A stretch of DNA of 48,770 nucleotides from JAFTYO01 sp045611785 (lineage in GTDB: Bacteria; Pseudomonadota; Alphaproteobacteria; RF32; CAG-239), in NCBI GenBank assembly GCA_045611785.1, contig JAZKXV010000031.1, positions 1-48,770 on the forward strand, read 5' to 3'. Shown one piece after another: positions 33,583 to 41,403 of the stretch. The stretch's first letter is position 1, and every line of letters begins with the position of its first letter. The notes beneath the pieces were generated by a model. It ran no database searches and had not been told where the DNA came from. It saw only the letters and a program-made list of their open reading frames with translations. The position numbers were made by a program, and so were the translations under genes.

Positions 33583-34428
33583 ATGAATTGGCTTACTGAT
33601 ATTGTTCGTCCGAAAATACAAAAGACGACTCCTAAAGAAATTGCAGATAATTTATGGGTGAAATGCCCATCTTGTAATCAGATGCTTTTCTCTAAAGAGT
33701 TAAAAAAATCTATGTATGTTTGCACATCTTGCGGACATCATTTGCGTTTATATGTTGATAAACGTTTGAAAATGTTGTTTGATAATGAGAAATATACAGA
33801 AGTTAGCTTACCTGTTTTGCAAGATGATCCGTTAAAATTTAAGGATTCTCAACGCTATACTGATAGGTTGAAAACATATCGTAGAAATACCGGCAGTCAA
33901 GATGCTATCAAAGTTGCCACTGGTAAAATCGGTGATGTCGATTCTGTTGTTGCCGTGATGGATTTTTCATTTATGGGTGGTTCAATGGGAACAGCTGTAG
34001 GTGAGGGTATTGTTACAGCTGCAGAGTTAGCTATTAAGCGTAAAGTTCCACTTATTACGGTTGCGTCTTCAGGTGGTGCTCGTATGCAAGAAGGTATGTT
34101 ATCTTTAATGCAAATGGCAAGAACCACAGCTGCTGTAAACTGTTTAAAAGAAAAAGGTCTACCGTTTATTTCTATAATGGCTGATCCTACAACCGGAGGG
34201 GTATCGGCCTCATTTGCTATGCTTGGTGATATAAATATTGCAGAGAAGGGATGTTTAATCGGTTTTGCGGGTCAACGTGTAATTGAGCAAACAATTAGAG
34301 AAAAACTTCCTGAAGGTTTTCAGCGTGCAGAATATCTTAAAGAACATGGAATGGTTGACATAGTTGTTGATAGACAACACATGAAAGAAGAGTTAGTTAA
34401 GGTTCTTAAAATATTGATGCACAAGTAA
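33583..34428 (+). CDS. accD: Acetyl-CoA carboxylase carboxyltransferase subunit beta
   Basis: 281 residues. Transfers carboxyl from carboxybiotin to acetyl-CoA, with AccA, to make malonyl-CoA for fatty acid synthesis. N-terminal zinc ribbon Cys28-x2-Cys31 and Cys47-x2-Cys50; carboxyltransferase core with MGGSMGTAVGEGIV, ASSGGARMQEGMLSLMQMA and FAGQRVIEQTIR. In many alphaproteobacteria trpF-trpB-trpA separate lapA from accD and folC follows; both are missing here. Confidence 0.97.
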   Translation: MNWLTDIVRPKIQKTTPKEIADNLWVKCPSCNQMLFSKELKKSMYVCTSCGHHLRLYVDKRLKMLFDNEKYTEVSLPVLQDDPLKFKDSQRYTDRLKTYRRNTGSQDAIKVATGKIGDVDSVVAVMDFSFMGGSMGTAVGEGIVTAAELAIKRKVPLITVASSGGARMQEGMLSLMQMARTTAAVNCLKEKGLPFISIMADPTTGGVSASFAMLGDINIAEKGCLIGFAGQRVIEQTIREKLPEGFQRAEYLKEHGMVDIVVDRQHMKEELVKVLKILMHK

Positions 34429-34431
34429 AGA

Positions 34432-35094
34432 TTAGGCTCTCGTACGAGAGCCTCTTTTGTTTACACGAGAATGCGGTATTGGTCTTTGATTTTCACGTTT
34501 TTGTTGTGTATGTATCTGCACATTGGTGTTAGTTTTGTTTTTAGGTTTATCCATATAATATGCGCTCCTACCGTGTCTTAGCTTATTGATTTTTTGTTTA
34601 TCATTAAGATTTGCATAAGAAATATCAGTTTTAATAATTTGAAGAACCTGAGCAGTCTGATCTCGTAAAAATAAATTTTGACCAGGGGTTAAACCTCTAA
34701 GCTTTTGTATTAATTGGGCATCTATTTTTTCTTCTTTTTTTTCTTTTGGTTTTGGAAGCTTTACATCTATAATAATATCAGTAAGGGTATTTTTCTCTGA
34801 TGTTGATGAACTTTTGACTGCAGAATATTTTTCCTCCATAGATTTTTCGATTGAATTTGCATCATTTAGAGCTTTAGAATAATGTATTTCTTCAGACTTT
34901 AATTTTTTAGCATATGGAGTATCTTTTTCTGTTAATTCAAGCTTTGCTTGAATTTTTCTAAGCTTTTCTTTTGCTTCTTCTTTTATTTGTTGAACTTTTT
35001 TAAATGCCTGTTCCATTAATTTAATAACGTGCATATTGGTTGTGAATTGAGTTTGTTTATCATCTTTTTTGTGTTCGGTAGTTTTTTTATCCAT
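34432..35094 (-). CDS. Charged coiled-coil protein of unknown function
   Basis: 220 residues from ATG 35094, which has AGGAGT eight bases upstream (an in-frame ATG at 35133 lacks one). Lys/Glu-rich and probably helical over residues about 20-100 (KLMEQAFKKVQQIKEEAKEK), basic and Asn/Arg-rich at the C-terminus, no signal or membrane span. Not recognised. The Arg-rich tail could bind nucleic acid. The 3' end forms the terminator hairpin of accD. Confidence 0.6.
   Translation of the reverse strand: MDKKTTEHKKDDKQTQFTTNMHVIKLMEQAFKKVQQIKEEAKEKLRKIQAKLELTEKDTPYAKKLKSEEIHYSKALNDANSIEKSMEEKYSAVKSSSTSEKNTLTDIIIDVKLPKPKEKKEEKIDAQLIQKLRGLTPGQNLFLRDQTAQVLQIIKTDISYANLNDKQKINKLRHGRSAYYMDKPKNKTNTNVQIHTQQKRENQRPIPHSRVNKRGSRTRA
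34434..34459. terminator. Terminator shared with coding sequence of the convergent gene
   Basis: A near-perfect palindrome, AGGCTCTCG (34434-34442) with CGAGAGCCT (34445-34453), followed by CTTTTG on the plus strand. It terminates accD while also encoding the last residues (RGSRTRA) of the minus-strand unknown. Confidence 0.7.
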
Positions 35095-35264
35095 AGCTTT
35101 ACTCCTATAAAAAATTATACCATATTTTATCATGATTTAAAATACATTTTTATAAATTACGCATATTATAGACTACAATGTAAAGATAAAATATGTTGTT
35201 GACTTTTTTTGATAAAGTTTATAAAACTTACAAAAAGTAACTAACTGATTTTGGAGTAATCTAT

Positions 35265-35774
35265 ATGAAAAATTTTATTAATGAATTTAAAAAATTTGCT
35301 ATGCGTGGTAATGTTATCGATATGGCTGTCGGTATTATTATCGGTGCCGCTTTTGGTAAAATTGTTGATTCTTTAGTTAAAGATATCATTATGCCACCAA
35401 TAGGTATTTTATTAGGAAAAATAGATTTTGCTAATTTGTTCTTTGTATTAAATGATGGTAAAATTCCTGGACCATATGTATCTTTAGATGCAGCTAAAGA
35501 AGCTGGCGCAGTTACTATGAATGTTGGTATGTTTATCAATGCTACCATTAGTTTTATAATTGTTGCTTTTGCAGTGTTTGTGTTGATTAAAGCAATTAAT
35601 ACATTACAAGAAAAAATGTTAGCTGATGAGAAAAAAGAAGAAGTTGCAGCTGCTCCAACTACTAAAAAATGTCCTTTCTGTTGTTCAGATATCGCAATTG
35701 AAGCTGTTAGATGTCCTCATTGTACATCAGAACTTACAGCTCCCAAAAAAACAACAAAGAAAAAAGCTGATTAA
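35265..35774 (+). CDS. mscL: Large-conductance mechanosensitive channel with zinc-ribbon tail
   Basis: 169 residues. MscL opens at near-lytic membrane tension to release solutes. The family core is clear: FAMRGNVIDMAVGIIIGAAF (TM1 and N-terminal helix), the pore-loop region, TM2 at about 90-113 (FINATISFIIVAFAVF) and the cytoplasmic helix. Added at the end is a zinc-ribbon-like segment, Cys136-x2-Cys139(Cys140) and Cys150-x2-Cys153, then a Lys-rich tail; E. coli MscL (136 residues) ends before this. Single-gene unit. Confidence 0.95.
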   Translation: MKNFINEFKKFAMRGNVIDMAVGIIIGAAFGKIVDSLVKDIIMPPIGILLGKIDFANLFFVLNDGKIPGPYVSLDAAKEAGAVTMNVGMFINATISFIIVAFAVFVLIKAINTLQEKMLADEKKEEVAAAPTTKKCPFCCSDIAIEAVRCPHCTSELTAPKKTTKKKAD

Positions 35775-35782
35775 AAATTTTT

Positions 35783-35812
35783 AAGAGTGGAAAAATTCCA
35801 CTCTTTTTTTTA
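35783..35812 (+). terminator. Terminator after mscL
   Basis: A ten-pair stem, AAGAGTGGAA (35783-35792) with TTCCACTCTT (35796-35805), three-base loop and a run of T. Confidence 0.9.
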
Positions 35813-35882
35813 TAAAAAATATAATTGAAATTAGACATCTTTTGTGATATGTTTTTTGCATATTATATAAAGGATAACTTAA

Positions 35883-36059
35883 ATGATGGAATATTTAAAA
35901 AGAAAACTAACCAAAGTTTCTGCAGATGATGCAGTAACATCTTTTCCGCGATATTATGAAGAAAACGGTAAAATTATAAAAGAATGTGCAGGAGGAGAAA
36001 AATGGGTAATTAGACTTGATTCTAATTATAATGAAGTTTTAGTGGAGCGAATTGCATGA
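35883..36059 (+). CDS. 58-residue protein, candidate antitoxin of the zeta-like gene
   Basis: Found by reading upstream of the kinase gene. ATG at 35883 (a second ATG follows at once) with AAGGA upstream; the product ends in YNEVLVERIA. The stop TGA overlaps the ATG of the zeta-like gene by four bases (ATGA), so both are made from one coupled message. Small, mixed charge, with YLKRKLTKVS at the N-terminus and a KWVIRLDSNYNEV strand. The tight pairing with a zeta-type P-loop protein suggests an antitoxin, but no known epsilon-antitoxin similarity is visible. Confidence 0.65.
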   Translation: MMEYLKRKLTKVSADDAVTSFPRYYEENGKIIKECAGGEKWVIRLDSNYNEVLVERIA

Positions 36060-36760
36060 GTAAAAAAGAACATTGGTTGGTTGTAATTGCTGGTCCGAAT
36101 GGCGCAGGTAAATCTACTTTTTATAATAATATTTTAAAATCTGATCCGCTGTTTAAAAATGCTCCGTTTGTTAACTTGGATAACTATGCAAAAGAAATGG
36201 CAGGTTCGGATGGAAATCCTGATGACTATTTTAGTCAAGCAGGTCGTAAAGTTATTGAGACCATACATTCTCATTTTGAAAAGAAAAAAAGCTTTGTTTA
36301 TGAAACAACTTCTTCAGGTACCACTCATTTAAGAATGATGGAAACCGCAAAATCTAAAGGTTATAAAATTGCAACAATTTTTATCGGCTTGTCCAGAGTA
36401 GAATTATCTCACCTCAGAGTAAAGCAAAGAGTTGGTGAGGGTGGACATAATGTTCCAGCAGAAGATATTGAGCGACGTTATCCAAAAGTAATTAAAAACT
36501 TTCCGGATATGTTGGCTCGAAGTGATTTGGCTGCGGTTTTTGATAACTCAGGCAAAGATCCTTATAAGTTAATCTTTTTAATGGATAAATATCATTTCCG
36601 TATATTCTATTCATATCCACGTTGGGTTAATACTGCAATGAAAGGTAGAAAAACCAGTAAGAGCTTCATATTCTTAAATGCTAATGACTTGAAAAAAGAC
36701 ACAAAAATGCAGCAACTTAAAAAAATTACTGATGAGTTATTTAAAAATTTCAAAGAATAA
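36056..36760 (+). CDS. Zeta-toxin-like P-loop kinase
   Basis: 234 residues. Walker A GPNGAGKST at 13-21, then VNLDNYAKEM and FVYETTSSGTTHL, typical of the zeta toxin / nucleoside-kinase-like P-loop family. A lid region with VGEGGHNVPAEDIERRYPK follows at about 125-145, seen in the chromosomal branch of this family. Classic zeta toxins phosphorylate UDP-GlcNAc; chromosomal members often have unknown targets. Preceded by an overlapping 58-residue ORF and followed by a terminator, so the two form a compact unit. Confidence 0.8.
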   Translation: MSKKEHWLVVIAGPNGAGKSTFYNNILKSDPLFKNAPFVNLDNYAKEMAGSDGNPDDYFSQAGRKVIETIHSHFEKKKSFVYETTSSGTTHLRMMETAKSKGYKIATIFIGLSRVELSHLRVKQRVGEGGHNVPAEDIERRYPKVIKNFPDMLARSDLAAVFDNSGKDPYKLIFLMDKYHFRIFYSYPRWVNTAMKGRKTSKSFIFLNANDLKKDTKMQQLKKITDELFKNFKE

Positions 36761-36790
36761 AGTTTATTTAATTTGTATATCTTAATAATA

Positions 36791-36822
36791 AAAAGCTCTG
36801 AAATGAAATTCAGAGCTTTTTT
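36791..36822. terminator. Bidirectional terminator between zeta-like and NUDIX genes
   Basis: A 12-bp perfect stem, AAAAGCTCTGAA (36791-36802) with TTCAGAGCTTTT (36809-36820), six-base loop, T-run on both strands. Confidence 0.9.
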
Positions 36823-36840
36823 GTGAGTGATAATATAATC

Positions 36841-37851
36841 TTAAATGTGACGTGTGTTTGCGCTCATAAACATGCCACCACTAGGCATTTGTTCCATCGT
36901 TTCAACAGCTTTTACGCTAATTTTTAATGTGTTGGCAATAAAACTTAAATCTTTTCCCATTTTTTCAGCAGCACGCTTAAAACTTATTTTCCAACCGGTT
37001 TGAGCCTGAATTTCTTTATACAACTGTACAATCTTTCCTTCATCATGATTTAAGAGTTTAGCTGCCAAAGCCCATGTCGTTAACCATTCATGAGGATAAC
37101 GATAATCAGAATTGGCGTTTCTTCCATCTTCTAATTTATGAGATCCTGACATGTTACCAAAGCTTCTTAAAGCTTGAGTAAGTTTTATTTTCTTAAATCT
37201 TGCAGCTTCGGAATGTTGTTCATGTAAATGTATATCTTCAGAACGTTTTGATAACGTATCTAAAGTTTGTTCAGATGTTTTCATTACGTGGCAATATGGC
37301 GTTATGCACCAAACATCTCCTTCACCGTTCCAAATGTTTATGGCATAGTTGTCATCTTTTACATTTGGCATATCAATTAATGTTATATTATCGGGGTTTA
37401 TTTCAAAATCGTATATGCCTAAGTTTCCAAGTTCTTCACGCGTTTCTCTTAAAACATTATTGCGGCGTATTATATTTATATCATCAGTTAAAACAGGTTT
37501 GTTGTCTTTAAGGATGACATCATCTTTTTGCCCAAATAATGCAAGTTTTTCTTCAGCTGATAAGTTTGCAAAATATTCTTCATTTGTACGTTCAGATAAA
37601 CCGCCTAATGCACCAATTCCGTCTGGCGCAGACGTTCTGGCATTAAGTCTTTGTATAACGCCAATATAAATGTTATCAAGCTCTTTTAAGGGGCTCTTTT
37701 GAGGGGTTACTTCTCCTGAATATAAAGTAACGTTAGCACCGCTACTGTTAAGCAATTCACGATTTTTTCCAATACTTAAAATTTGTTCACGCTCAGATCC
37801 TTTTTTAGCTGAACGTAACTTATTGAGAATATCTTTTCTGGTAATGTTCAT
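36841..37851 (-). CDS. Atypical NUDIX-like hydrolase with a split NUDIX box
   Basis: 336 residues. The right half of the NUDIX box is present (RETREELGN near 135-143), preceded by RRNNV, but the expected Gly-x5-Glu just before it is not. A GALGGLSE segment occurs about 55 residues earlier, so the box seems interrupted by an insertion. The regions DVWCITPYCHVM and YPHEWLTTWALAAK are unfamiliar to me, and the C-terminal 80 residues (about 257-336) look like a separate helical domain. AGGA lies before the ATG. Substrate unknown. It follows fucO, from which a strong terminator separates it. Confidence 0.6.
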   Translation of the reverse strand: MNITRKDILNKLRSAKKGSEREQILSIGKNRELLNSSGANVTLYSGEVTPQKSPLKELDNIYIGVIQRLNARTSAPDGIGALGGLSERTNEEYFANLSAEEKLALFGQKDDVILKDNKPVLTDDINIIRRNNVLRETREELGNLGIYDFEINPDNITLIDMPNVKDDNYAINIWNGEGDVWCITPYCHVMKTSEQTLDTLSKRSEDIHLHEQHSEAARFKKIKLTQALRSFGNMSGSHKLEDGRNANSDYRYPHEWLTTWALAAKLLNHDEGKIVQLYKEIQAQTGWKISFKRAAEKMGKDLSFIANTLKISVKAVETMEQMPSGGMFMSANTRHI

Positions 37852-37866
37852 CTTTTTTTCCTAAAA

Positions 37867-37898
37867 GCCGGTGGCTTGATGCAAAACTAGCCACCGGC
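37867..37898 (-). terminator. GC-rich terminator after fucO
   Basis: A ten-pair perfect stem, GCCGGTGGCT (37867-37876) with AGCCACCGGC (37889-37898), 12-base loop, then TTTT on the minus strand. It ends just before the ribosome-binding site of the NUDIX gene. Confidence 0.8.
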
Positions 37899-37907
37899 AA
37901 TAATTAG

Positions 37908-39068
37908 TTAGTTTGAAAATGCTGTTTTATAAACATCTAATACAAGTTCTTTTGTACAAGGACGAGGATTACCGCCAGTGCATACGTCTGCCATTGCAGC
38001 ATCTGCTAAAGCATCTAAATCTGTTTCTTTAACACCAATTTCTTTTAATGTCATTGGAATGCCTACATCTGCAGAGAGTTTTTTAACAGCTTCAATTGCA
38101 GCTTTTCTGTATTCTGCTTGATTCATTGTATCAACATCTTTTACTCCCATCGCTTTTGCAATTTCTTTATATTTATCACCTGTATATTCAGCGTTAAATT
38201 CCATTACATAAGGTAATAAAACTGCATTTGCAATACCATGAGGCGTGTCATAAAAAGCACTCAAAGGGTGTGCCATGCCATGAACAACTCCAAGCCCGAC
38301 ATTTGAAAATGCCATACCTGTAACATATTGTCCTAATGCCATATCAGTGCGTCCTTCAGGGTCGTTTTCAACGGCTTTTCTTAATGAGCGAGATATAAGT
38401 TCGATAGCTTTTAAGTTAAGAGTGTCAGCTAATTCCCATGCACCTAACGTTGTATATCCCTCAATAGCGTGTGTAAGAGCATCCATTCCTGTTGCTGCGG
38501 TTAAAGATTTTGGCATTGTTGACATCATATCCGGATCAACAACAGCAACAACAGGTATGTCATGAGGATCAACGCAAACAAATTTACGACGTTTTTCTTC
38601 ATCTGTTATAACATAATTGATTGTTGTTTCAGCTGCTGTTCCGGCTGTTGTTGCAACGGCAATAACAGGAACACTTTTGTTTTTGGTTGGTGCAACGCCT
38701 TCTAAAGAAAGAACATCGTCAAATTCTGGATTGTTGATTATGATACCAATGGCTTTAGCTGTATCTTGAGGAGAACCACCTCCAATGGCAATCATATAAT
38801 CGGCATTTGCATTTTTGAATGCTTCAACACCTTGTTTTACAATATCTACACTGGGATTTGCCTTTACTTTATCAAAAATTTCAAATGAAAGATTGTTTGT
38901 ATCAAGCAGTGTGGTTACTTTTTCAACTACTTTAAATTTAACCAAATCAGCGTCTGTGACAACCAGAGCTTTTTTGAAGTTTCTAGCTTTAACCTCGGTA
39001 ACTATCTCATTTATTGAACCGCTGCCGTGATAACTGGTTTCATTTAATATAAAACGTTTTGCGCTCAT
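37908..39068 (-). CDS. fucO: Lactaldehyde reductase / Fe-dependent alcohol dehydrogenase
   Basis: 386 residues from ATG 39068, chosen for a perfect AGGAGG; a longer frame to 39158 adds unrelated sequence. Group III Fe-ADH. It reduces L-lactaldehyde to 1,2-propanediol during anaerobic fucose or rhamnose use. Iron ligands fall at the same numbers as in E. coli FucO: Asp196, His200, His263 and His277. The NAD site GGGSPQDTAKAIG (96-108) and the run NYVITDEEKRRKFVCVDPHD are also FucO-like. No fucose catabolic genes adjoin it, so the true aldehyde could differ. Confidence 0.88.
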   Translation of the reverse strand: MSAKRFILNETSYHGSGSINEIVTEVKARNFKKALVVTDADLVKFKVVEKVTTLLDTNNLSFEIFDKVKANPSVDIVKQGVEAFKNANADYMIAIGGGSPQDTAKAIGIIINNPEFDDVLSLEGVAPTKNKSVPVIAVATTAGTAAETTINYVITDEEKRRKFVCVDPHDIPVVAVVDPDMMSTMPKSLTAATGMDALTHAIEGYTTLGAWELADTLNLKAIELISRSLRKAVENDPEGRTDMALGQYVTGMAFSNVGLGVVHGMAHPLSAFYDTPHGIANAVLLPYVMEFNAEYTGDKYKEIAKAMGVKDVDTMNQAEYRKAAIEAVKKLSADVGIPMTLKEIGVKETDLDALADAAMADVCTGGNPRPCTKELVLDVYKTAFSN

Positions 39069-39297
39069 ATATTTCCTCCTGAAAGTAAAGTTAATAATAA
39101 TCGTGATAATATTAGCATAAATAAAAAAAAACTCCATTATTTTTTTTGCATTACACAATCTAAAGTTTAATTGAAATTTGTGTTTTAGCTAACATTATAT
39201 TGTTTGTATGCAGTTATTTATGAAAAACACTTACTGGCGTAACATTATTTTTCAGAATAAAAATAAATTATGAAAGATAAATCTTGAAAGTAATATT

Positions 39298-39642
39298 ATG
39301 AAAGATAAACTAAAAAAATCATTGGCACTTAAAATAAAAGCTTTAAGAGATAGTGCTTCTATTACACAAGAAGAGTTAGCATTTAAGTGTGACGTCAGTT
39401 GGAGAACAATATCAAATTTAGAAAGAGGTTTGGTTATACCTGATTTGGTTATGCTCTTTAAGATAGCTAAACTGTTTAATGTAACGTTAGATAGTATGCT
39501 TGAACTTGAAATTGATAAAAATAAAAGCTCAAGCAGACTGAAAAAAGAGCAGTATATAACAGAAAAACTGAAATATGCTGATGATAAATTGCTCGATTAT
39601 ATGTTAGATGAACTGAATTTGCTTCTAAAATATTTTAATTAA
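39298..39642 (+). CDS. XRE-family HTH regulator
   Basis: 114 residues. Cro/C1 HTH at about residues 10-68: KIKALRDSASITQEELAFKC, then WRTISNLERGLVIPDL and KLFNVTLDSMLEL. A short helical tail follows. Such small XRE proteins are often autoregulators or antitoxins. Divergent from fucO across a 229-base gap, so it could regulate fucO, but no operator repeat stands out. Its 3' end overlaps a possible small minus-strand gene by four bases. Confidence 0.85.
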   Translation: MKDKLKKSLALKIKALRDSASITQEELAFKCDVSWRTISNLERGLVIPDLVMLFKIAKLFNVTLDSMLELEIDKNKSSSRLKKEQYITEKLKYADDKLLDYMLDELNLLLKYFN

Positions 39643-39797
39643 TGATGCTTATGCATTTTTATCAGTTCATTTAAAAATTCTTCATAAGCATAGCTTGCAA
39701 TTAGTGCGCTGTGCGTAAAATGATTTTTTTGTAAAGATTTTATCAAATTGTAAAAGCTTAAATTTAATATTCTTAATTTGTTGGTTTGTGTTCTCAT
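39639..39797 (-). CDS. Possible 52-residue protein, convergent with the XRE gene
   Basis: ATG at 39797 with GGAA upstream, 52 codons to a stop at 39639 that overlaps the XRE stop. The product starts MRTQTNKLRILNL, is basic and helical, and ends MHKHH. Not recognised. It could instead be chance in AT-rich sequence. Confidence 0.35.
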   Translation of the reverse strand: MRTQTNKLRILNLSFYNLIKSLQKNHFTHSALIASYAYEEFLNELIKMHKHH

Positions 39798-39907
39798 TGT
39801 TATTTTCCAAAAATTTATATTGATTAGTGAACTTTAATTTTGTATAACACTATATATGTAATAAATTAAAAAATGAAGAAACTAATTTCATATAAACGGT
39901 ATATAAA

Positions 39908-40789
39908 ATGGGCTATGGAATAAAAGAAGCTATTTTAAGATTTCGTAAATTGCTTTGTTTAAGTGCTGCAGTAAAATGTGGATCTATTTCAAAAGCTGCA
40001 GAAAAAAATAATATGAAGCAATCTAATTTATCTGTACTAATAAGAGAGTTAGAAGAAGAGCTAGGTGAAGCTCTGATTAGCAGAATTCATAATGGTGTAA
40101 AAATTACTGAAGCAGGTAGGGAAGTTTATGCAATTGCATGTAATTTAGAAAATATTATAAATAGAACTCATAATTTAAATATAAAAGCGTTTCGTGTTTC
40201 AGGAGAAATCAGACTTTGGACAACAGATGGCTTAGGGGTAGGGTATATATCTGATTGTTTTAGTAAGTTTTACAGTAAATATCCTAAGGTAAATATTGAA
40301 GTTATATGCTCTTTAGATAAGCCTAAAGCTGACCAATTTGATATGGCTGTAATTTATGATGAGCCACAAGATTCATCGTTAAAAGTTGTTAAAGCGTATG
40401 AATTAAAATTTTCGCTTTTTGCTTCAAAGACATATTTGTCGCAGTTCGGTTATCCTAAAAATATAAAAGATTTAAAAGAAAACCATAGATTATGTAATAA
40501 GTCTAATTATACAAGCGTATGGAAAAAATGGAATGACCTTATCTCTGATGTTAAAAATATTTCCGCAACAACTAATTCATCAGCTATGCTTTTGCAGTTA
40601 GTTAAAGATGGTATAGGAATTGGGCTTTTACCAAGGGGCGTTTCAAAAGAAGAAGACTTGGTAGAGCTGACAAATATTAAATTTGAACTGACACATAAGT
40701 GTTGGTTGGTTGTTAGAGATGAAATTAAAGATATCGATAAAATCAAGGCTTTAACAAAGTTTATTAAAGATGCATCTGACAAATTATAA
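39908..40789 (+). CDS. LysR-type transcriptional regulator
   Basis: 293 residues, full-length LTTR. N-terminal winged HTH (about 12-72): SISKAAEKNNMKQSNLSVLI, RELEEELGEALISR. Effector-binding domain from about 95 (GEIRLWTTDGLGVGYISDCF, LLQLVKDGIGIGLLPRG). The HTH resembles that of the convergent neighbour, so the two are paralogues. No metabolic gene is divergently placed, so the target is not evident. The ribosome-binding site is weak. Its last 26 bases overlap the neighbour's end. Confidence 0.9.
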   Translation: MGYGIKEAILRFRKLLCLSAAVKCGSISKAAEKNNMKQSNLSVLIRELEEELGEALISRIHNGVKITEAGREVYAIACNLENIINRTHNLNIKAFRVSGEIRLWTTDGLGVGYISDCFSKFYSKYPKVNIEVICSLDKPKADQFDMAVIYDEPQDSSLKVVKAYELKFSLFASKTYLSQFGYPKNIKDLKENHRLCNKSNYTSVWKKWNDLISDVKNISATTNSSAMLLQLVKDGIGIGLLPRGVSKEEDLVELTNIKFELTHKCWLVVRDEIKDIDKIKALTKFIKDASDKL

Positions 40790-41339
40790 AACGAGCTAAG
40801 TTTAATGCCGGTTTTGAATTAACAGATGAAATCCATATGGTTTGTTTAAAGTCTGTTCCGATAGTGTTTTCAACAGTAATTAATTCATCAGTATTGAGAG
40901 GTTCATTGTAGCTTACAGATACATCTGCTGTGTGCTCATCATCGCTTAAAACTATTTTTGCTTCAGTAAATAAATGTAAGTTTTTAAGATAAATGTTTTT
41001 TGGAACATATAATAATATCTCTTGCTTAATATCATAATTAAACATTTTAGTTATAATTTCTTCAAATTGTATTTCAATTTTTGAAATTGATTTAGATAGA
41101 CTTATAGCTTTGGCTGTAGGGATAAGACCTTTGTTTGTACGCTTAAAAAGTTGGGTTTGAGTTATGTCTTCTAAGTCTTTAATTATTTTACTTAAGTTAG
41201 ATTGTTTAATTCCGTTTTTTTCGGCAATAGTACTTATTTTGCTGAATTTAACAAGATCGTTTAAATATAGCATATCTCTGAATAATGTTGATTTTGTTTT
41301 GATTTGCATTTTAGAAAAACTCTTATGTTTGTGACTCAA
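40764..41339 (-). CDS. Short LysR-like protein with reduced effector domain
   Basis: 191 residues from a TTG at 41339 that has AAGG eight bases upstream; an ATG at 41309 (181 residues) is the alternative. The HTH (STIAEKNGIKQSNLSKIIKD, then FKRTNKGL) is LysR-type. The rest covers only the first part of an effector domain (QEILLYVPKNIYLKNLHLF; ADVSVSYNEPLNTDELI), about 100 residues shorter than the neighbour. It may be a degraded LTTR or a minimal regulator. Its coding end overlaps the convergent LysR gene by 26 bases. Confidence 0.7.
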   Translation of the reverse strand: MSHKHKSFSKMQIKTKSTLFRDMLYLNDLVKFSKISTIAEKNGIKQSNLSKIIKDLEDITQTQLFKRTNKGLIPTAKAISLSKSISKIEIQFEEIITKMFNYDIKQEILLYVPKNIYLKNLHLFTEAKIVLSDDEHTADVSVSYNEPLNTDELITVENTIGTDFKQTIWISSVNSKPALNLARFIICQMHL

Positions 41340-41403
41340 AATATATACCTTGTTATAAAATTAGTATATATAAAATGTATACAAGTCAATATATATTTTA
41401 TCT

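Noticed and set aside
37908..39068. fucO as a recent horizontal acquisition
   Set aside because: The protein is very close to enteric FucO in motif numbering, but base composition and ribosome-binding site look native; transfer cannot be judged without a tree.
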